A stretch of 64,000 nt of DNA from Dyella subtropica (lineage in GTDB: Bacteria > Pseudomonadota > Gammaproteobacteria > Xanthomonadales > Rhodanobacteraceae): assembly GCF_026283965.1 (NCBI RefSeq), contig NZ_JAPDPD010000024.1, positions 1-64,000 on the forward strand, in the 5' to 3' direction. Below are positions 25,784 through 34,315 of the stretch, in pieces (positions within the stretch are counted from its first letter, which is position 1; each line of letters opens with the position of its first letter). The translations under genes were made by a program, and so were the position numbers. The notes below the pieces were generated by a model. That model was not told where the DNA came from. It made no database searches and worked only from the letters and a program-made list of their open reading frames with translations.

Positions 25784-26281
25784 ATGGCACAAACGATCCG
25801 CACCATCAAGAAGTATCCGAACCGTCGGCTTTACGACACGGAAATCTCCAGCTACATCACGCTGGAAGAGGTCCGTCAGCTCGTGCTGGACGGCGAAACC
25901 TTCGAGGTCCGCGACGCCAAGAGCGGTGAGGACCTGACCCGCTCCGTGCTGCTGCAGATCATCTCCGAGCACGAGGAGAAGGGTCAGCCGATGCTGTCCC
26001 CGCAGCTGTTGAGCCAGATCATCCGCTTCTACGGCGACTCGCTGCAGGGCTTCATGGGTCCGTACCTGGAGCGCAGCCTGCAGGTCTTCCTCGACCAGCA
26101 GCAACAGTTCCGCACCCAGTTGAACAGCATGCTGGGCCAGACCCCGTGGACGATGCTCAACGAGCTGACCGAGCGCAACATGGAAGCGTGGAAATCCATG
26201 CAGCGCGGCTTGGTCGATGCTGCCACCCAGGCTAACCCGGCGAATCCAGCCAATCCGGCCAACCGCGGCACCAAGAAGTAA
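25784..26281 (+). CDS. phaR: Polyhydroxyalkanoate synthesis repressor PhaR
   Basis: A 165-residue regulator. The N-terminal PHB/PHA accumulation regulator DNA-binding domain is clear: IRTIKKYPNRRLYDTEISSY, then ITLEEVRQLVLDGETFEVRDAKSGEDLTR. The middle is the PHB_acc helical region (LLQIISEHEEKGQPMLSPQLL), and the Ala/Asn/Pro-rich tail reads ANPANPANPANR. PhaR represses phasin and PHA genes and is released by binding the polymer. Start ATG 25784 is the family start. No phasin or PHA synthase gene lies nearby, only a deleted phaB-like remnant downstream. Confidence 0.9.
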   Translation: MAQTIRTIKKYPNRRLYDTEISSYITLEEVRQLVLDGETFEVRDAKSGEDLTRSVLLQIISEHEEKGQPMLSPQLLSQIIRFYGDSLQGFMGPYLERSLQVFLDQQQQFRTQLNSMLGQTPWTMLNELTERNMEAWKSMQRGLVDAATQANPANPANPANRGTKK

Positions 26282-26398
26282 GGCAGCACACCGCTGCTGC
26301 CTGTCCAGCCGGTGGCGACTGTCCACCGGCGCCTTCCTGTGAACCCAACCGTTGCGGTACAGCATGTGCTGCCGTGCGGCATGGCCGAGCCTGCATCC

Positions 26399-26603
26399 AT
26401 GAAAAAGCGCGTCGCCACCGTCACCGGCGGCATTGGCGATCTCGGCGCGGAGATTTGCCAGCGACTTGCTCAGGGTTGCGGACATTCCCGTCGGCTCGCC
26501 GGCCGACATCGCACGTGCGGTGCGTTTCCTCAGCTCTGACAACGCCGACTACATCACCGGCGCCAACTTGCCAGTGAACGGTAGGTACTTCATGAGCTTC
26601 TAG
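26399..26603 (+). pseudogene. Deleted acetoacetyl-CoA reductase (phaB-like) remnant
   Basis: The first part from ATG 26399 encodes MKKRVATVTGGIGDLGAEIC and then QRLAQ, the N-terminal nucleotide-binding strand of a PhaB-type short-chain dehydrogenase. In the next frame, from about 26472, ADIPVGSPADIARAVRFLSS and then DNADYITGANLPVNGRYFMSF to the TAG at 26603 form the C-terminus of the same family. The middle of about 180-200 residues, including the Ser-Tyr-Lys active site, is missing, and the two ends are out of frame. This is a remnant of a reductase supplying 3-hydroxybutyryl-CoA for PHA, beside its regulator phaR. The rest of 26282-26688 shows nothing else. Confidence 0.75.
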
Positions 26604-26688
26604 GAGCCCGTCCCCTATCTCAGCGTGGCCCGCGCCGGGAGACGCAGCCGCCTGATAAAGTGCGGCGATTCGATCGACGGAATGCGCC

Positions 26689-28101
26689 ATGCCGCAGTTG
26701 ATGCAGTCCCCCATTACCCTCATCGGCGGCGGCCTGGTAGGCGCCCTGCTCGCCCAGCAGCTGGCCCGGAGAGGATTTACCGTCGATGTTTACGAGAAGC
26801 GCCCCGACCCGCGCCAAGCGGGCTTTCTCGGTGGACGCTCGATCAACCTGGCGCTGGCCGAACGCGGCTTGCAGGCTCTGCGCACCGCAGGGCTCGCCGA
26901 AGATGTGCTGCAACGCGCCGTGATGATGCGCGGGCGCATGGTGCACACGCGCGATGGCCGCTCCGGGCTGCAGCGGTATGGCGTGGACGATAGCGAAGTG
27001 ATCTGGTCCGTTTCGCGCGGCGCCTTGAACATGCTGCTGCTGGATGCTGCCGAGGCGGCCGGCGTGCGCTTCCATTTCGGCCAATCGCTGGTCGACGCGG
27101 ATTTCGACGCGCGGCGTATCCGCCTGGCCGATGAGCAAGGTACCGAGCGTAGTGTCGACGCCCACGTGCTGATCGGCGCCGATGGTGCCGGCTCGGCGCT
27201 GCGTTCGGCCATGCATGCCTATGCGCCGCTTGGCGAACGGGTGGAGCCGCTTGGGCACGCCTACAAGGAACTCGAGATTCCGCCTGCCGGCGAGCTTCCA
27301 ATCGCGCTGCTGGGCGAAAGCGGCGGACACGACCAGTTCGCTCTGGAGCCGCACGCCCTGCATATCTGGCCGCGCGGCGGCTATATGTGCATCGCGCTGC
27401 CCAACACCGAGGGCAGCTTTACCGTCACGCTGTTCCTGCCTGGCCAGGGGGCGCATCCGAGTTTCGCTACCTTGCCGAACACCGCGGCGGCCGAAGCGTT
27501 TTTCCGCGACGACTTTCCCGACCTGCTGCCGTTGATCCCCAACTTCGCAGAGGATTACGGCAGCCATCCCGTCGGCACACTGTCCACGCTTTATCTGGAT
27601 CGCTGGCACCTGGATGGCCGCGCCCTGCTGATCGGTGATGCCGCGCACGCCATCGTGCCCTTCCACGGCCAGGGCATGAACTGCGGATTCGAGGACACCG
27701 TGGTGCTCGCATCACTACTGGCCGAAGCGCCGGAGGACACGGCTGGCGTCTTTGCCGAGTTCCAGCGCATCCGTCAGCCGAATGCCGACGCGATCGCCGC
27801 CATGGCGCTGGAAAACTACGTCGAGATGCGCGACTCCGTAGCCGACCCTCATTACCTGGCCAAGCGTGAACTAGGCGCCCTGCTGGCCGAGCGAGCGCCG
27901 GACCATTTCATGGCGCGCTATCGCATGGTCACCTTCACCCACTTGCCGTACGCCTACGCGTTCGAGCGCGGTCGCGCGCAGGACCAGTTGCTGCAGCAAT
28001 TGCTGCGAGGTTCGAGCGACGCGCACAGCGTGAACCTCGATGCCGCCGTCAGCGCGCTGAAAGCCACCCTCCCGCCCTTACCCCATCTGCGGCATGGATG
28101 A
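26689..28101 (+). CDS. kmo: Kynurenine 3-monooxygenase
   Basis: A 470-residue FAD-dependent hydroxylase that converts L-kynurenine to 3-hydroxykynurenine with NADPH and O2, leading to quinolinate and NAD. ITLIGGGLVGALLAQQLA is the dinucleotide fold, INLALAERG a KMO family block, and LIGDAAHAIVPFHGQGMNCG the second FAD motif. The C-terminus holds hydrophobic segments typical of KMO. ATG 26689 or 26701 are both possible. The end overlaps the next gene by eight bases. Another gene of the same pathway lies at 62667. Confidence 0.92.
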   Translation: MPQLMQSPITLIGGGLVGALLAQQLARRGFTVDVYEKRPDPRQAGFLGGRSINLALAERGLQALRTAGLAEDVLQRAVMMRGRMVHTRDGRSGLQRYGVDDSEVIWSVSRGALNMLLLDAAEAAGVRFHFGQSLVDADFDARRIRLADEQGTERSVDAHVLIGADGAGSALRSAMHAYAPLGERVEPLGHAYKELEIPPAGELPIALLGESGGHDQFALEPHALHIWPRGGYMCIALPNTEGSFTVTLFLPGQGAHPSFATLPNTAAAEAFFRDDFPDLLPLIPNFAEDYGSHPVGTLSTLYLDRWHLDGRALLIGDAAHAIVPFHGQGMNCGFEDTVVLASLLAEAPEDTAGVFAEFQRIRQPNADAIAAMALENYVEMRDSVADPHYLAKRELGALLAERAPDHFMARYRMVTFTHLPYAYAFERGRAQDQLLQQLLRGSSDAHSVNLDAAVSALKATLPPLPHLRHG

Positions 28102-28537
28102 CACCCTGCTCGCCGCCTACCGTGCCGCCGAATATCGGGTGCGCCTGCGGGAGGGTGGCTGGGCCGTCATCCGAATCGACCAGCCTTTGCCGGCTGCTTT
28201 GGCTTCTCTCATTGGACCTCGCCCCTGGGGGTTCATCACGGCGTGGAATCCCTTTTCCCAGCCCCGTGCGCGCGAGTTGAACCGCAAAACCCAGCGCCGG
28301 CTTCTGACTGTGCTGCAGGGACTTCCCGAAACCCGTGCCATCCATGCCGGTCTCGGGGTAGGCGCTGATTGGCGAGAAGAAAGCCTGCTGGTCGTCGGGC
28401 CCGATGCCGCCACGCTGGACGCCGTGGCCAGGACGTTCGAACAAAACGCTTACGTGTACGGCCACGCCAACGACATCGCGGCGGCACTGCGCCACATGGA
28501 CAAGCCCGGCAGCCATTGCGGACAATCGCAGGAATGA
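28094..28537 (+). CDS. DUF3293 family protein
   Basis: A 147-residue soluble protein without membrane segments. ITAWNPFSQPRARELNRKTQ is the typical block of DUF3293, a small family of unknown function. The rest shows alternating strands and helices, with ESLLVVGPD and AYVYG toward the end. It is wedged between kmo and ccmA, overlapping kmo by eight bases and ccmA by four (ATGA). It must therefore be translated as part of this operon. No catalytic residues can be named. An accessory role to either neighbour is only an inference. Confidence 0.75.
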   Translation: MDDTLLAAYRAAEYRVRLREGGWAVIRIDQPLPAALASLIGPRPWGFITAWNPFSQPRARELNRKTQRRLLTVLQGLPETRAIHAGLGVGADWREESLLVVGPDAATLDAVARTFEQNAYVYGHANDIAAALRHMDKPGSHCGQSQE

Positions 28538-29172
28538 CTGCCTCGTCTACCCAGGCTCCGCTTCTACTCGAAGCGAGGGCGCTGTCCTTCTATCGCCAGG
28601 ACGAACCCGTGTTCGGCCCGCTGGACTTTCGCCTGCGTGAGGGTGAAGTGGCGCTGGTGGAGGGTGACAACGGCAGCGGCAAAACCACCCTGCTGCGCAT
28701 TCTCGCCGGCCTGCTGCACGTCGACGAAGGCGAGCTGCTGTGGCGCGGCGAACGCTGGCAGCGCGACGCCCATCTGGGCGACATCGTGTTCCTGGCACAC
28801 CACCTCGGGCTGAAAGCCGATCTCAGTGCGCGAGAGAACCTGGCCATAGCGGCGGGTCTCTACGGCGCGCGTGACAACATGGCTGCAGACGGGGTATGGG
28901 TCGACATCGGCCTATCCGGCTACGAAGACGAACCCGTGCGCCGCCTCTCCGCCGGCCAGAAGAAGCGCGCCGCATTGGCCCGCTTGCTGCTGCTGCCGGC
29001 CACGCTCTGGCTGCTGGACGAACCCTACGCCAACCTCGATCGCGTTGGCATCGAGCTGGTCAACCGCCTGCTCGAACAGCACGCGGCGCGCGGTGGCGGC
29101 GCGCTGGTCACCAGCCATGGCGCGGTGAGTTTTCTGGGTGGCGAGCCCCGGCGCATCCGGATGCACGCATGA
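28534..29172 (+). CDS. ccmA: Cytochrome c biogenesis ABC ATPase CcmA
   Basis: A 212-residue ATPase of the heme-handling CcmABCD complex, which releases heme-loaded CcmE from CcmC. It has Walker A EGDNGSGKTTLL, signature LSAGQKKRAALARLLL and Walker B LWLLDEPYANLD. The start overlaps the DUF3293 stop (ATGA), and the end overlaps ccmB in the same way. An upstream extension of this frame is shadow of the previous gene. First of nine contiguous ccm genes. Confidence 0.94.
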   Translation: MTASSTQAPLLLEARALSFYRQDEPVFGPLDFRLREGEVALVEGDNGSGKTTLLRILAGLLHVDEGELLWRGERWQRDAHLGDIVFLAHHLGLKADLSARENLAIAAGLYGARDNMAADGVWVDIGLSGYEDEPVRRLSAGQKKRAALARLLLLPATLWLLDEPYANLDRVGIELVNRLLEQHAARGGGALVTSHGAVSFLGGEPRRIRMHA

Positions 29173-29855
29173 GCCACGCGCCACTTGGCCCCGCCTGCGC
29201 CGCTCTGCTGCGACGCGACCTCACCCTGGCCTGGCGCCGGCGCGGCGACATCGCCATGCCGGTGCTATACGCGCTGATCGTCGTCACCCTGTTCCCTTTT
29301 TCCCTCGGCCCGGAAGATGCGTTACTGCAGCGGATCGCGGGTGGCGTGGTGCTGGTGACCGTGCTGCTGGCCATGCTGCTGGCGCTGGATGCGATGTTCC
29401 GCAGCGACATCGAAGATGGCTCGCTGGAGCAACTGGTACTGGCTCCGCAGCCGCTGGCGCTGATGCTAGGCATGAAGATCCTTGCGCACTGGCTGACCAC
29501 CGCCCTGCCCTTGATCGTGATCGCGCCGCTGCTCGCCGGCATGCTGCACCTGCCGACCGCCGTGATGCCGGTACTGCTTCTAGCCTTGCTGCTGGCGACG
29601 CCGCTGCTCAGTCTGCTCGGCGCCATCCTGGTCGCGCTAACGGCCGGCACACGCCGCTCTGGTATGCTGCTGGCCCTGATGCTGCTGCCGCTTTGCGTGC
29701 CCGTAGTCATCTTTGCCGCCGGCGCGATTGCCGCGGCTCAACAAGGGTTGCCCTGGCTTGCACCCATCGCCTGGTTGGGTGCTGCATTGGCCCTGGCCCT
29801 GGTGTTGGCACCGCTGGCTTGCGCCGCTGCTCTCCGCATTGCCCTGGATGCCTGA
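29169..29855 (+). CDS. ccmB: Heme exporter protein CcmB
   Basis: A 228-residue inner-membrane protein with six predicted helices, partner of CcmA. FPFSLGPE and LDAMFRSDIEDGSLEQL are the conserved early blocks of the family, followed by long Leu/Ala-rich helices to the C-terminus. It forms the membrane part of the ABC unit that remodels the CcmC-heme-CcmE complex. ATG 29169 overlaps the ccmA stop by four bases; ccmC follows six bases after its stop. Confidence 0.93.
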   Translation: MSHAPLGPACAALLRRDLTLAWRRRGDIAMPVLYALIVVTLFPFSLGPEDALLQRIAGGVVLVTVLLAMLLALDAMFRSDIEDGSLEQLVLAPQPLALMLGMKILAHWLTTALPLIVIAPLLAGMLHLPTAVMPVLLLALLLATPLLSLLGAILVALTAGTRRSGMLLALMLLPLCVPVVIFAAGAIAAAQQGLPWLAPIAWLGAALALALVLAPLACAAALRIALDA

Positions 29856-29861
29856 ATAGTT

Positions 29862-30620
29862 ATGGCGAACTGGATCCCGCTCTGGTTGCACAAGCTCGGC
29901 TCGCCGCCGATGTTCTACCGCTTCGCCGGCACGCTGCGGCCGTGGGCCATGGCGTTTGCCGTGCTACTCGGCGCAACCGCGCTTTACGGCGGCTTGGTGC
30001 TGGCGCCGGCCGATTACCAGCAGGGCGACGCCTATCGCATCATCTTCATCCACGTGCCCAGCGCGTGGATGAGCTTGTTTATCTACGCCGTGATGGCGGT
30101 GGCCTCGATCATCGCACTGGTGTGGCGACTCAAGCTGGCCGAAGTGGTGGCGATGGAATCGGCGCCCATCGGCGCGGCCTTCACCTTCATTACCCTGGTC
30201 ACCGGCTCGCTGTGGGGCAAGCCGATGTGGGGCACGTGGTGGACCTGGGATGCGCGCCTTACTTCCGAGCTGGTATTGCTGTTCCTGTACCTGGGTGTGA
30301 TCGGCCTGTACCACTCGTTCGAGGATCGCCGGCAGGGCGCGCGTGCGGCGGCATTCCTCGCCATCATCGGCATCATCAACGTGCCGATCGTGCATTTCTC
30401 GGTGAACTGGTGGAACACCCTGCACCAGGGTTCCACGGTGCGCATCCTCGGCCCCTCGAAAATGAGCGGCGACATGCTGTGGCCGTTGCTGACGATGATG
30501 GGGGCGACCAAGCTCTACTACATCGCCAGCCTGTTCGGCCGCGTGCGCACCGATCTGCTGGCAATGGAAAGCGGCAAGGACTGGGTGCGCCAGATCGCGG
30601 AGCAGGAGGCACGCAAGTGA
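29862..30620 (+). CDS. ccmC: Heme lyase/handling protein CcmC
   Basis: A 252-residue six-helix membrane protein of the heme-handling family. The periplasmic tryptophan-rich loop is present as WGTWWTWDARLTSELVL, and two His residues flank it (FIHVPSAWM before, IVHFSVNWWNTLHQ after). CcmC binds heme and attaches it to CcmE. The gene ends four bases into ccmD (GTGA overlap). All family landmarks are in place. Confidence 0.95.
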   Translation: MANWIPLWLHKLGSPPMFYRFAGTLRPWAMAFAVLLGATALYGGLVLAPADYQQGDAYRIIFIHVPSAWMSLFIYAVMAVASIIALVWRLKLAEVVAMESAPIGAAFTFITLVTGSLWGKPMWGTWWTWDARLTSELVLLFLYLGVIGLYHSFEDRRQGARAAAFLAIIGIINVPIVHFSVNWWNTLHQGSTVRILGPSKMSGDMLWPLLTMMGATKLYYIASLFGRVRTDLLAMESGKDWVRQIAEQEARK

Positions 30621-30805
30621 GCAGTTTTTTCGCCATGGGTGGCTACGCCGCCTACGTGTGGCCGGCCTACGCCGTGTTCTTCACGGTGCTGATCGCCGAC
30701 TACCTCTCGCCTGGTCTGCGCCGCCGCCGTAACTTGCGCGAACTTCGCGCGCGCCTTGCGCGTCAGAGCGCAAGGCAGCAACGCAACCCGACGACATCGC
30801 CGTAA
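30617..30805 (+). CDS. ccmD: Heme exporter small subunit CcmD
   Basis: A 62-residue single-helix protein: FFAMGGYAAYVWPAYAVFF lies at the N-terminal side of the helix, followed by a very Arg-rich cytoplasmic tail, as in all CcmD proteins. It completes the CcmABCD complex and helps release holo-CcmE. The start is GTG 30617, overlapping the ccmC stop. The longer open frame extending upstream through ccmB and ccmC is not coding. Confidence 0.9.
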   Translation: MSSFFAMGGYAAYVWPAYAVFFTVLIADYLSPGLRRRRNLRELRARLARQSARQQRNPTTSP

Positions 30806-30826
30806 ACGATCGCCGCAGAGTGACTC

Positions 30827-31294
30827 ATGAATCCCACCCGTAAACGTCGGCTCACCATTGTGCTTCTGGTCATCGCGGCCGCGGCCGTTGCCATCGGCCT
30901 GACCGTGTTCGCCTTGCAGCAGAACATGAACTATCTGCTCACTCCGAGCCAGGTGCAGTCGGGCGAGGCGACCCGTTATAAAACCTTCCGCCTCGGCGGC
31001 ATGGTCAAGGCCGGCTCGATCCAGCGCAGTAGCGATTCGCTCAAGGTTACGTTCACCGTGATCGACGCCGGCGGTGCGATGCCAGTCGAATACATCGGCA
31101 TTCTTCCCGACCTGTTTCGCGACAACCAGTCGGTGATCGCGACCGGTCACATGGACAACGCGCGCTTCATCGCGACCGAGGTACTGGCCAAGCATGACGA
31201 AACCTACATGCCGAAAGAACTGAAAGACGCCATGGCCAAGGCGCACGAAGGCAAGCAAGTGAATGAAGCCGCGCTGCAGGACAAACCACAATGA
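30827..31294 (+). CDS. ccmE: Heme chaperone CcmE
   Basis: A 155-residue periplasmic heme chaperone held by one N-terminal helix ([19 protein letters not shown]). The OB-fold domain shows [12 protein letters not shown] and [11 protein letters not shown]. The covalent heme site is [10 protein letters not shown], with the reactive His (about 131) and the downstream Tyr. It carries heme from CcmC to CcmF/H. It ends four bases into ccmF (ATGA). Confidence 0.95.
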   Translation: MNPTRKRRLTIVLLVIAAAAVAIGLTVFALQQNMNYLLTPSQVQSGEATRYKTFRLGGMVKAGSIQRSSDSLKVTFTVIDAGGAMPVEYIGILPDLFRDNQSVIATGHMDNARFIATEVLAKHDETYMPKELKDAMAKAHEGKQVNEAALQDKPQ

Positions 31295-33267
31295 CCCCAG
31301 AACTGGGCCAACTCGCGCTGATCCTCGCCCTGCTGCTGGCGCTGGCGCAAGGCATGCTTCCGCTCATCGGGGCATGGCGCGGCAACCGTGCGCTGATGGC
31401 CGTGGCGCGCCCGGCGGCAGCGGGGCAAGCGGTGTTCGTCGCGCTCGCCTTCGGTGTGTTGAGCTGGGCCTTCCTGCACTTCGATTTCTCGGTGCGCTAC
31501 GTCGCCGACAATTCCAACCTCGCCTTGCCCTGGTACTACCGTCTAGCTGCGGTGTGGGGCGCACACGAAGGTTCGCTGCTGTTGTGGATCTTCATCCTCA
31601 ACCTGTGGACGGTGGCGCTGGCCGCACTGAGCCGTAACCTCCCCGAAGTCTTCGTCTCGCGCGTGCTGGGGGTGCTCGGCCTGATCGCGGTGGGCTTCCT
31701 CGCCTTCATCATCTTCACCTCCAATCCGTTCGAACGGCTGCTGCCGATGCCGCCTGACGGCGGTGATCTGAACCCGGTGCTGCAAGACCCGGGCATGACT
31801 TTCCATCCGCCTGTGTTGTACATGGGTTACGTCGGTTTCTCGGTGGCGTTCGCGTTCTCCATCGCCGCGCTGCTCGGTGGCGAACTGGAACAAGCCTGGG
31901 TGCGCTGGGCGCGGCCGTGGACCAATGTGGCTTGGGGTTTCCTTTCCGCCGGCATCGTTGCGGGCAGTTGGTGGGCCTATGCCGAGCTGGGCTGGGGCGG
32001 CTGGTGGTTCTGGGATCCGGTTGAGAATGCGAGCTTCATGCCGTGGCTGGTCGGCGCGGCGCTGATCCACGCACAAGCCGTGACGGAGAAGCGCGGCTCG
32101 CTGCGCGCCTGGACCATCCTGCTGTCGATCTTCGCGTTCTCGCTCTCGCTGCTGGGCACCTTCCTGGTGCGCTCGGGTGTGTTGACCTCGGTGCATGCGT
32201 TCGCGTCCGATCCGCGGCGCGGCTTGTTCATTCTGTGCTTCCTCGCGGTGGTCGTCGGCGGTTCGCTGCTGTTGTATGCGCTGCGCGCACCCAAGGTTGC
32301 CGGCGGCAAGCCGTTCGCAGTGGTATCGCGCGAAACCGCCATCCTCATCGGCAACCTGATGCTCACCGTCGCTGCAGCGATGGTGCTGCTGGGCACGCTG
32401 TTTCCGCTGGTCGGCGATGCACTGAATCTGGGCAAGATTTCAGTGGGCCCGCCTTACTTCGGTTTCCTGTTCACCCTGCTGATGCTGCCGATCGTGCTGT
32501 TGCTGCCGTTTGGCCCGTACCTTCGCTGGGGCAATAAGGGCGAGACCTCGCTGCTGAAGAACGTGCTGTATCGCGCGGGCTTCGCCGCCGTGGCCTGCGC
32601 CATCGTGGCGGCCTTCGTGACGGGCGGCCAGCTGAAAGCGATCGCCGGCACGGCAGCGGCAGTGTGGTGCGGCGTCGGCACTCTGCTTTATGTACTCAAG
32701 CGCTGGCGCGAGATGCCTGCCGGACGCCGCTATCCGGCGGAAATGGCCGGCATGCTCTTGGCGCATATCGGAGTGGGCGTGTTCCTCGCTGGCGTGCTGC
32801 TCACCGAAGCGTTGAGCGTAGAGCGCGATGTGCGCATGGCACCCGGTCAAACGCAGAGTATTGGCGGCTACGAATTCCGCTTCGACGGCGTGCACGTCAC
32901 GGAAGGTCCGAACTGGCACGGCGACCAGGGTACGGTCACGGTGTCGCGCAACGGCCGTGAAGTGGCGGTGATGCATCCGCAGAAGCGCACCTATACCCGC
33001 GGCCAGGTACAAACCGAATCGGCCATCGATCCGGGCGTCACTCGCGACCTGTACGTCGCCTTGGGCGAGCCGATGGACAAGAAAGATCCGGAAGGCGCCT
33101 GGGCGCTTCGCCTGTATCACAAGCCGTTCGTGCGCTGGATCTGGGCCGGTGGTCTGCTGATGATGCTGGGCGGTTTCTTCAGCGCCGCCGATCGTCGCTT
33201 CCGCACGCAGCGTGCTGCGGCTACCGAGCCTGCCGTGGCTACTACCGCTCAGGAGTCGCGTGCATGA
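31291..33267 (+). CDS. ccmF: Cytochrome c heme lyase subunit CcmF
   Basis: A 658-residue inner-membrane protein with about 14-15 helices that transfers heme from CcmE to apocytochrome c. The WWD region [18 protein letters not shown] is intact, as are the CcmF blocks [20 protein letters not shown]-like ([18 protein letters not shown]) and a large C-terminal periplasmic domain. Length is normal for the family. It starts inside the ccmE stop and ends inside ccmG, both with ATGA overlaps. Confidence 0.96.
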   Translation: MTPELGQLALILALLLALAQGMLPLIGAWRGNRALMAVARPAAAGQAVFVALAFGVLSWAFLHFDFSVRYVADNSNLALPWYYRLAAVWGAHEGSLLLWIFILNLWTVALAALSRNLPEVFVSRVLGVLGLIAVGFLAFIIFTSNPFERLLPMPPDGGDLNPVLQDPGMTFHPPVLYMGYVGFSVAFAFSIAALLGGELEQAWVRWARPWTNVAWGFLSAGIVAGSWWAYAELGWGGWWFWDPVENASFMPWLVGAALIHAQAVTEKRGSLRAWTILLSIFAFSLSLLGTFLVRSGVLTSVHAFASDPRRGLFILCFLAVVVGGSLLLYALRAPKVAGGKPFAVVSRETAILIGNLMLTVAAAMVLLGTLFPLVGDALNLGKISVGPPYFGFLFTLLMLPIVLLLPFGPYLRWGNKGETSLLKNVLYRAGFAAVACAIVAAFVTGGQLKAIAGTAAAVWCGVGTLLYVLKRWREMPAGRRYPAEMAGMLLAHIGVGVFLAGVLLTEALSVERDVRMAPGQTQSIGGYEFRFDGVHVTEGPNWHGDQGTVTVSRNGREVAVMHPQKRTYTRGQVQTESAIDPGVTRDLYVALGEPMDKKDPEGAWALRLYHKPFVRWIWAGGLLMMLGGFFSAADRRFRTQRAAATEPAVATTAQESRA

Positions 33268-33806
33268 GCCGGCTCGTTCCGTTCTTCGGCTTTATGCTGC
33301 TGGTAGTGCTGTTCGGCTTCGGTATCTGGTGGAACACCCAGCATGATCAGCGCGAAGTACCTTCGCCGCTGATCAACAAGCCTGCACCGGCATATGTCCT
33401 GCCGAAGTTGGATGACCCGGCGCAGACAGTCAGCCGCGAATCGATGCTGGGCAAGCCCTATCTCATCAACGTGTTCGCCAGCTGGTGCATCGCCTGCGGC
33501 GAGGAACACCCGGTACTGATGATCGAAGGCCAGAACATCGGCGTGCCGCTGGTTGGCTACAACTACAAAGACGAGCCCGACGACGCCAAGGCGTGGCTGG
33601 CCCGCCATGGCAATCCGTACGGCTTGATCATCGCCGACCGCGACGGGCGCACGGCCATCGACTTCGGCGTCTACGGCGCACCGGAGAGTTTCCTGGTCGA
33701 TGCCAAGGGCGTGATTCGCTACAAGCGCATCGGCCCGCTGACACCCGCTGTGATCGAGAAGGAACTGAAACCGGCGATCGCCGCCCTGGCGAAGGAAACG
33801 CCCTGA
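33264..33806 (+). CDS. ccmG: Thiol:disulfide interchange protein CcmG/DsbE
   Basis: A 180-residue periplasmic thioredoxin-like protein tethered by an N-terminal helix (VPFFGFMLLVVLFGFGIWW). It reduces the haem-binding cysteines of apocytochrome c. The active site is FASWCIACGEEHP (WCIAC), with the acidic pair nearby as in other CcmG proteins, and GAPESFLVD carries the cis-Pro region. It ends TGATG, overlapping the possible ATG of ccmH by one base. Confidence 0.93.
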   Translation: MSRLVPFFGFMLLVVLFGFGIWWNTQHDQREVPSPLINKPAPAYVLPKLDDPAQTVSRESMLGKPYLINVFASWCIACGEEHPVLMIEGQNIGVPLVGYNYKDEPDDAKAWLARHGNPYGLIIADRDGRTAIDFGVYGAPESFLVDAKGVIRYKRIGPLTPAVIEKELKPAIAALAKETP

Positions 33807-34315
33807 TGAGCCCTCTCTCTGTAGGAGCCCACCCTGTGGGCGACCGACCTGCAAAACGCCGCTTCCGGCATCGCGCACAGGGTGCGCTCCTACTGCTGTT
33901 CTTCGCGGGCGCGCTGTTCGCCCAGGCCATCGACCCGCTTCCGTTCAAGAACCACGCCGAGGAAGTGCGTTTCCAGCAGCTCACTCGCCAGCTGCGCTGC
34001 TTGGTTTGTCAGAACGAGAACCTGGCCGACTCCAATGCCGACCTCGCGCGCGACCTGCGCCGCGAAGTGTTCCAGTTGATGCAATCGGGCAAGAGCGACG
34101 ATGAGATCAAGCAATACCTGGTCGATCGTTACTCCGATTTCGTTTTGTACGACCCGCCGGTGCAGCCCAGCACCTGGCTGCTCTGGTTCGGCCCGCTGCT
34201 GATTCTGTTGGCCGGTGCCGGCGTGGTGGTGGTGACTATCCGTAAGCGCAGCCGCAGCAGCGCGCCGCCAGCATCGAATGGCGCAAGCGCGAATGATGAA
34301 GGGGACGATTGGTGA
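33806..34315 (+). CDS. ccmH: Cytochrome c maturation protein CcmH with a REPIN-derived N-terminus
   Basis: A 169-residue (ATG 33806) thiol-handling subunit of the heme lyase. The mature domain is normal: AEEVRFQQLTRQLRCLVCQN with the redox LRCLVCQN motif, then a C-terminal helix (TWLLWFGPLLILLAGAGV). The N-terminus is unusual. Bases 33821-33893 are a REPIN, read in frame as residues 6-30, giving VGAHPVGD and most of the basic region plus GALLL of the signal helix. The REP also holds AGGAG eight bases before a GTG at 33836, which could be the real start. It is coupled to ccmG upstream and overlaps ccmI by four bases. Confidence 0.9.
   Translation: MSPLSVGAHPVGDRPAKRRFRHRAQGALLLLFFAGALFAQAIDPLPFKNHAEEVRFQQLTRQLRCLVCQNENLADSNADLARDLRREVFQLMQSGKSDDEIKQYLVDRYSDFVLYDPPVQPSTWLLWFGPLLILLAGAGVVVVTIRKRSRSSAPPASNGASANDEGDDW
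33821..33893. repeat. REPIN (paired GTAG-type REPs) inside ccmH
   Basis: Two 23-base REP arms face each other: one starts GTAGGAGCCCACC at 33821, the other ends GGTGCGCTCCTAC at 33893. They differ at two positions in 23. Each arm contains its own small hairpin (GCCCAC/GTGGGC type). The pair has the structure of a REPIN, the mobile unit of REP elements, and matches the arms at 43135-43209. It lies wholly within the coding frame of ccmH. Confidence 0.85.
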
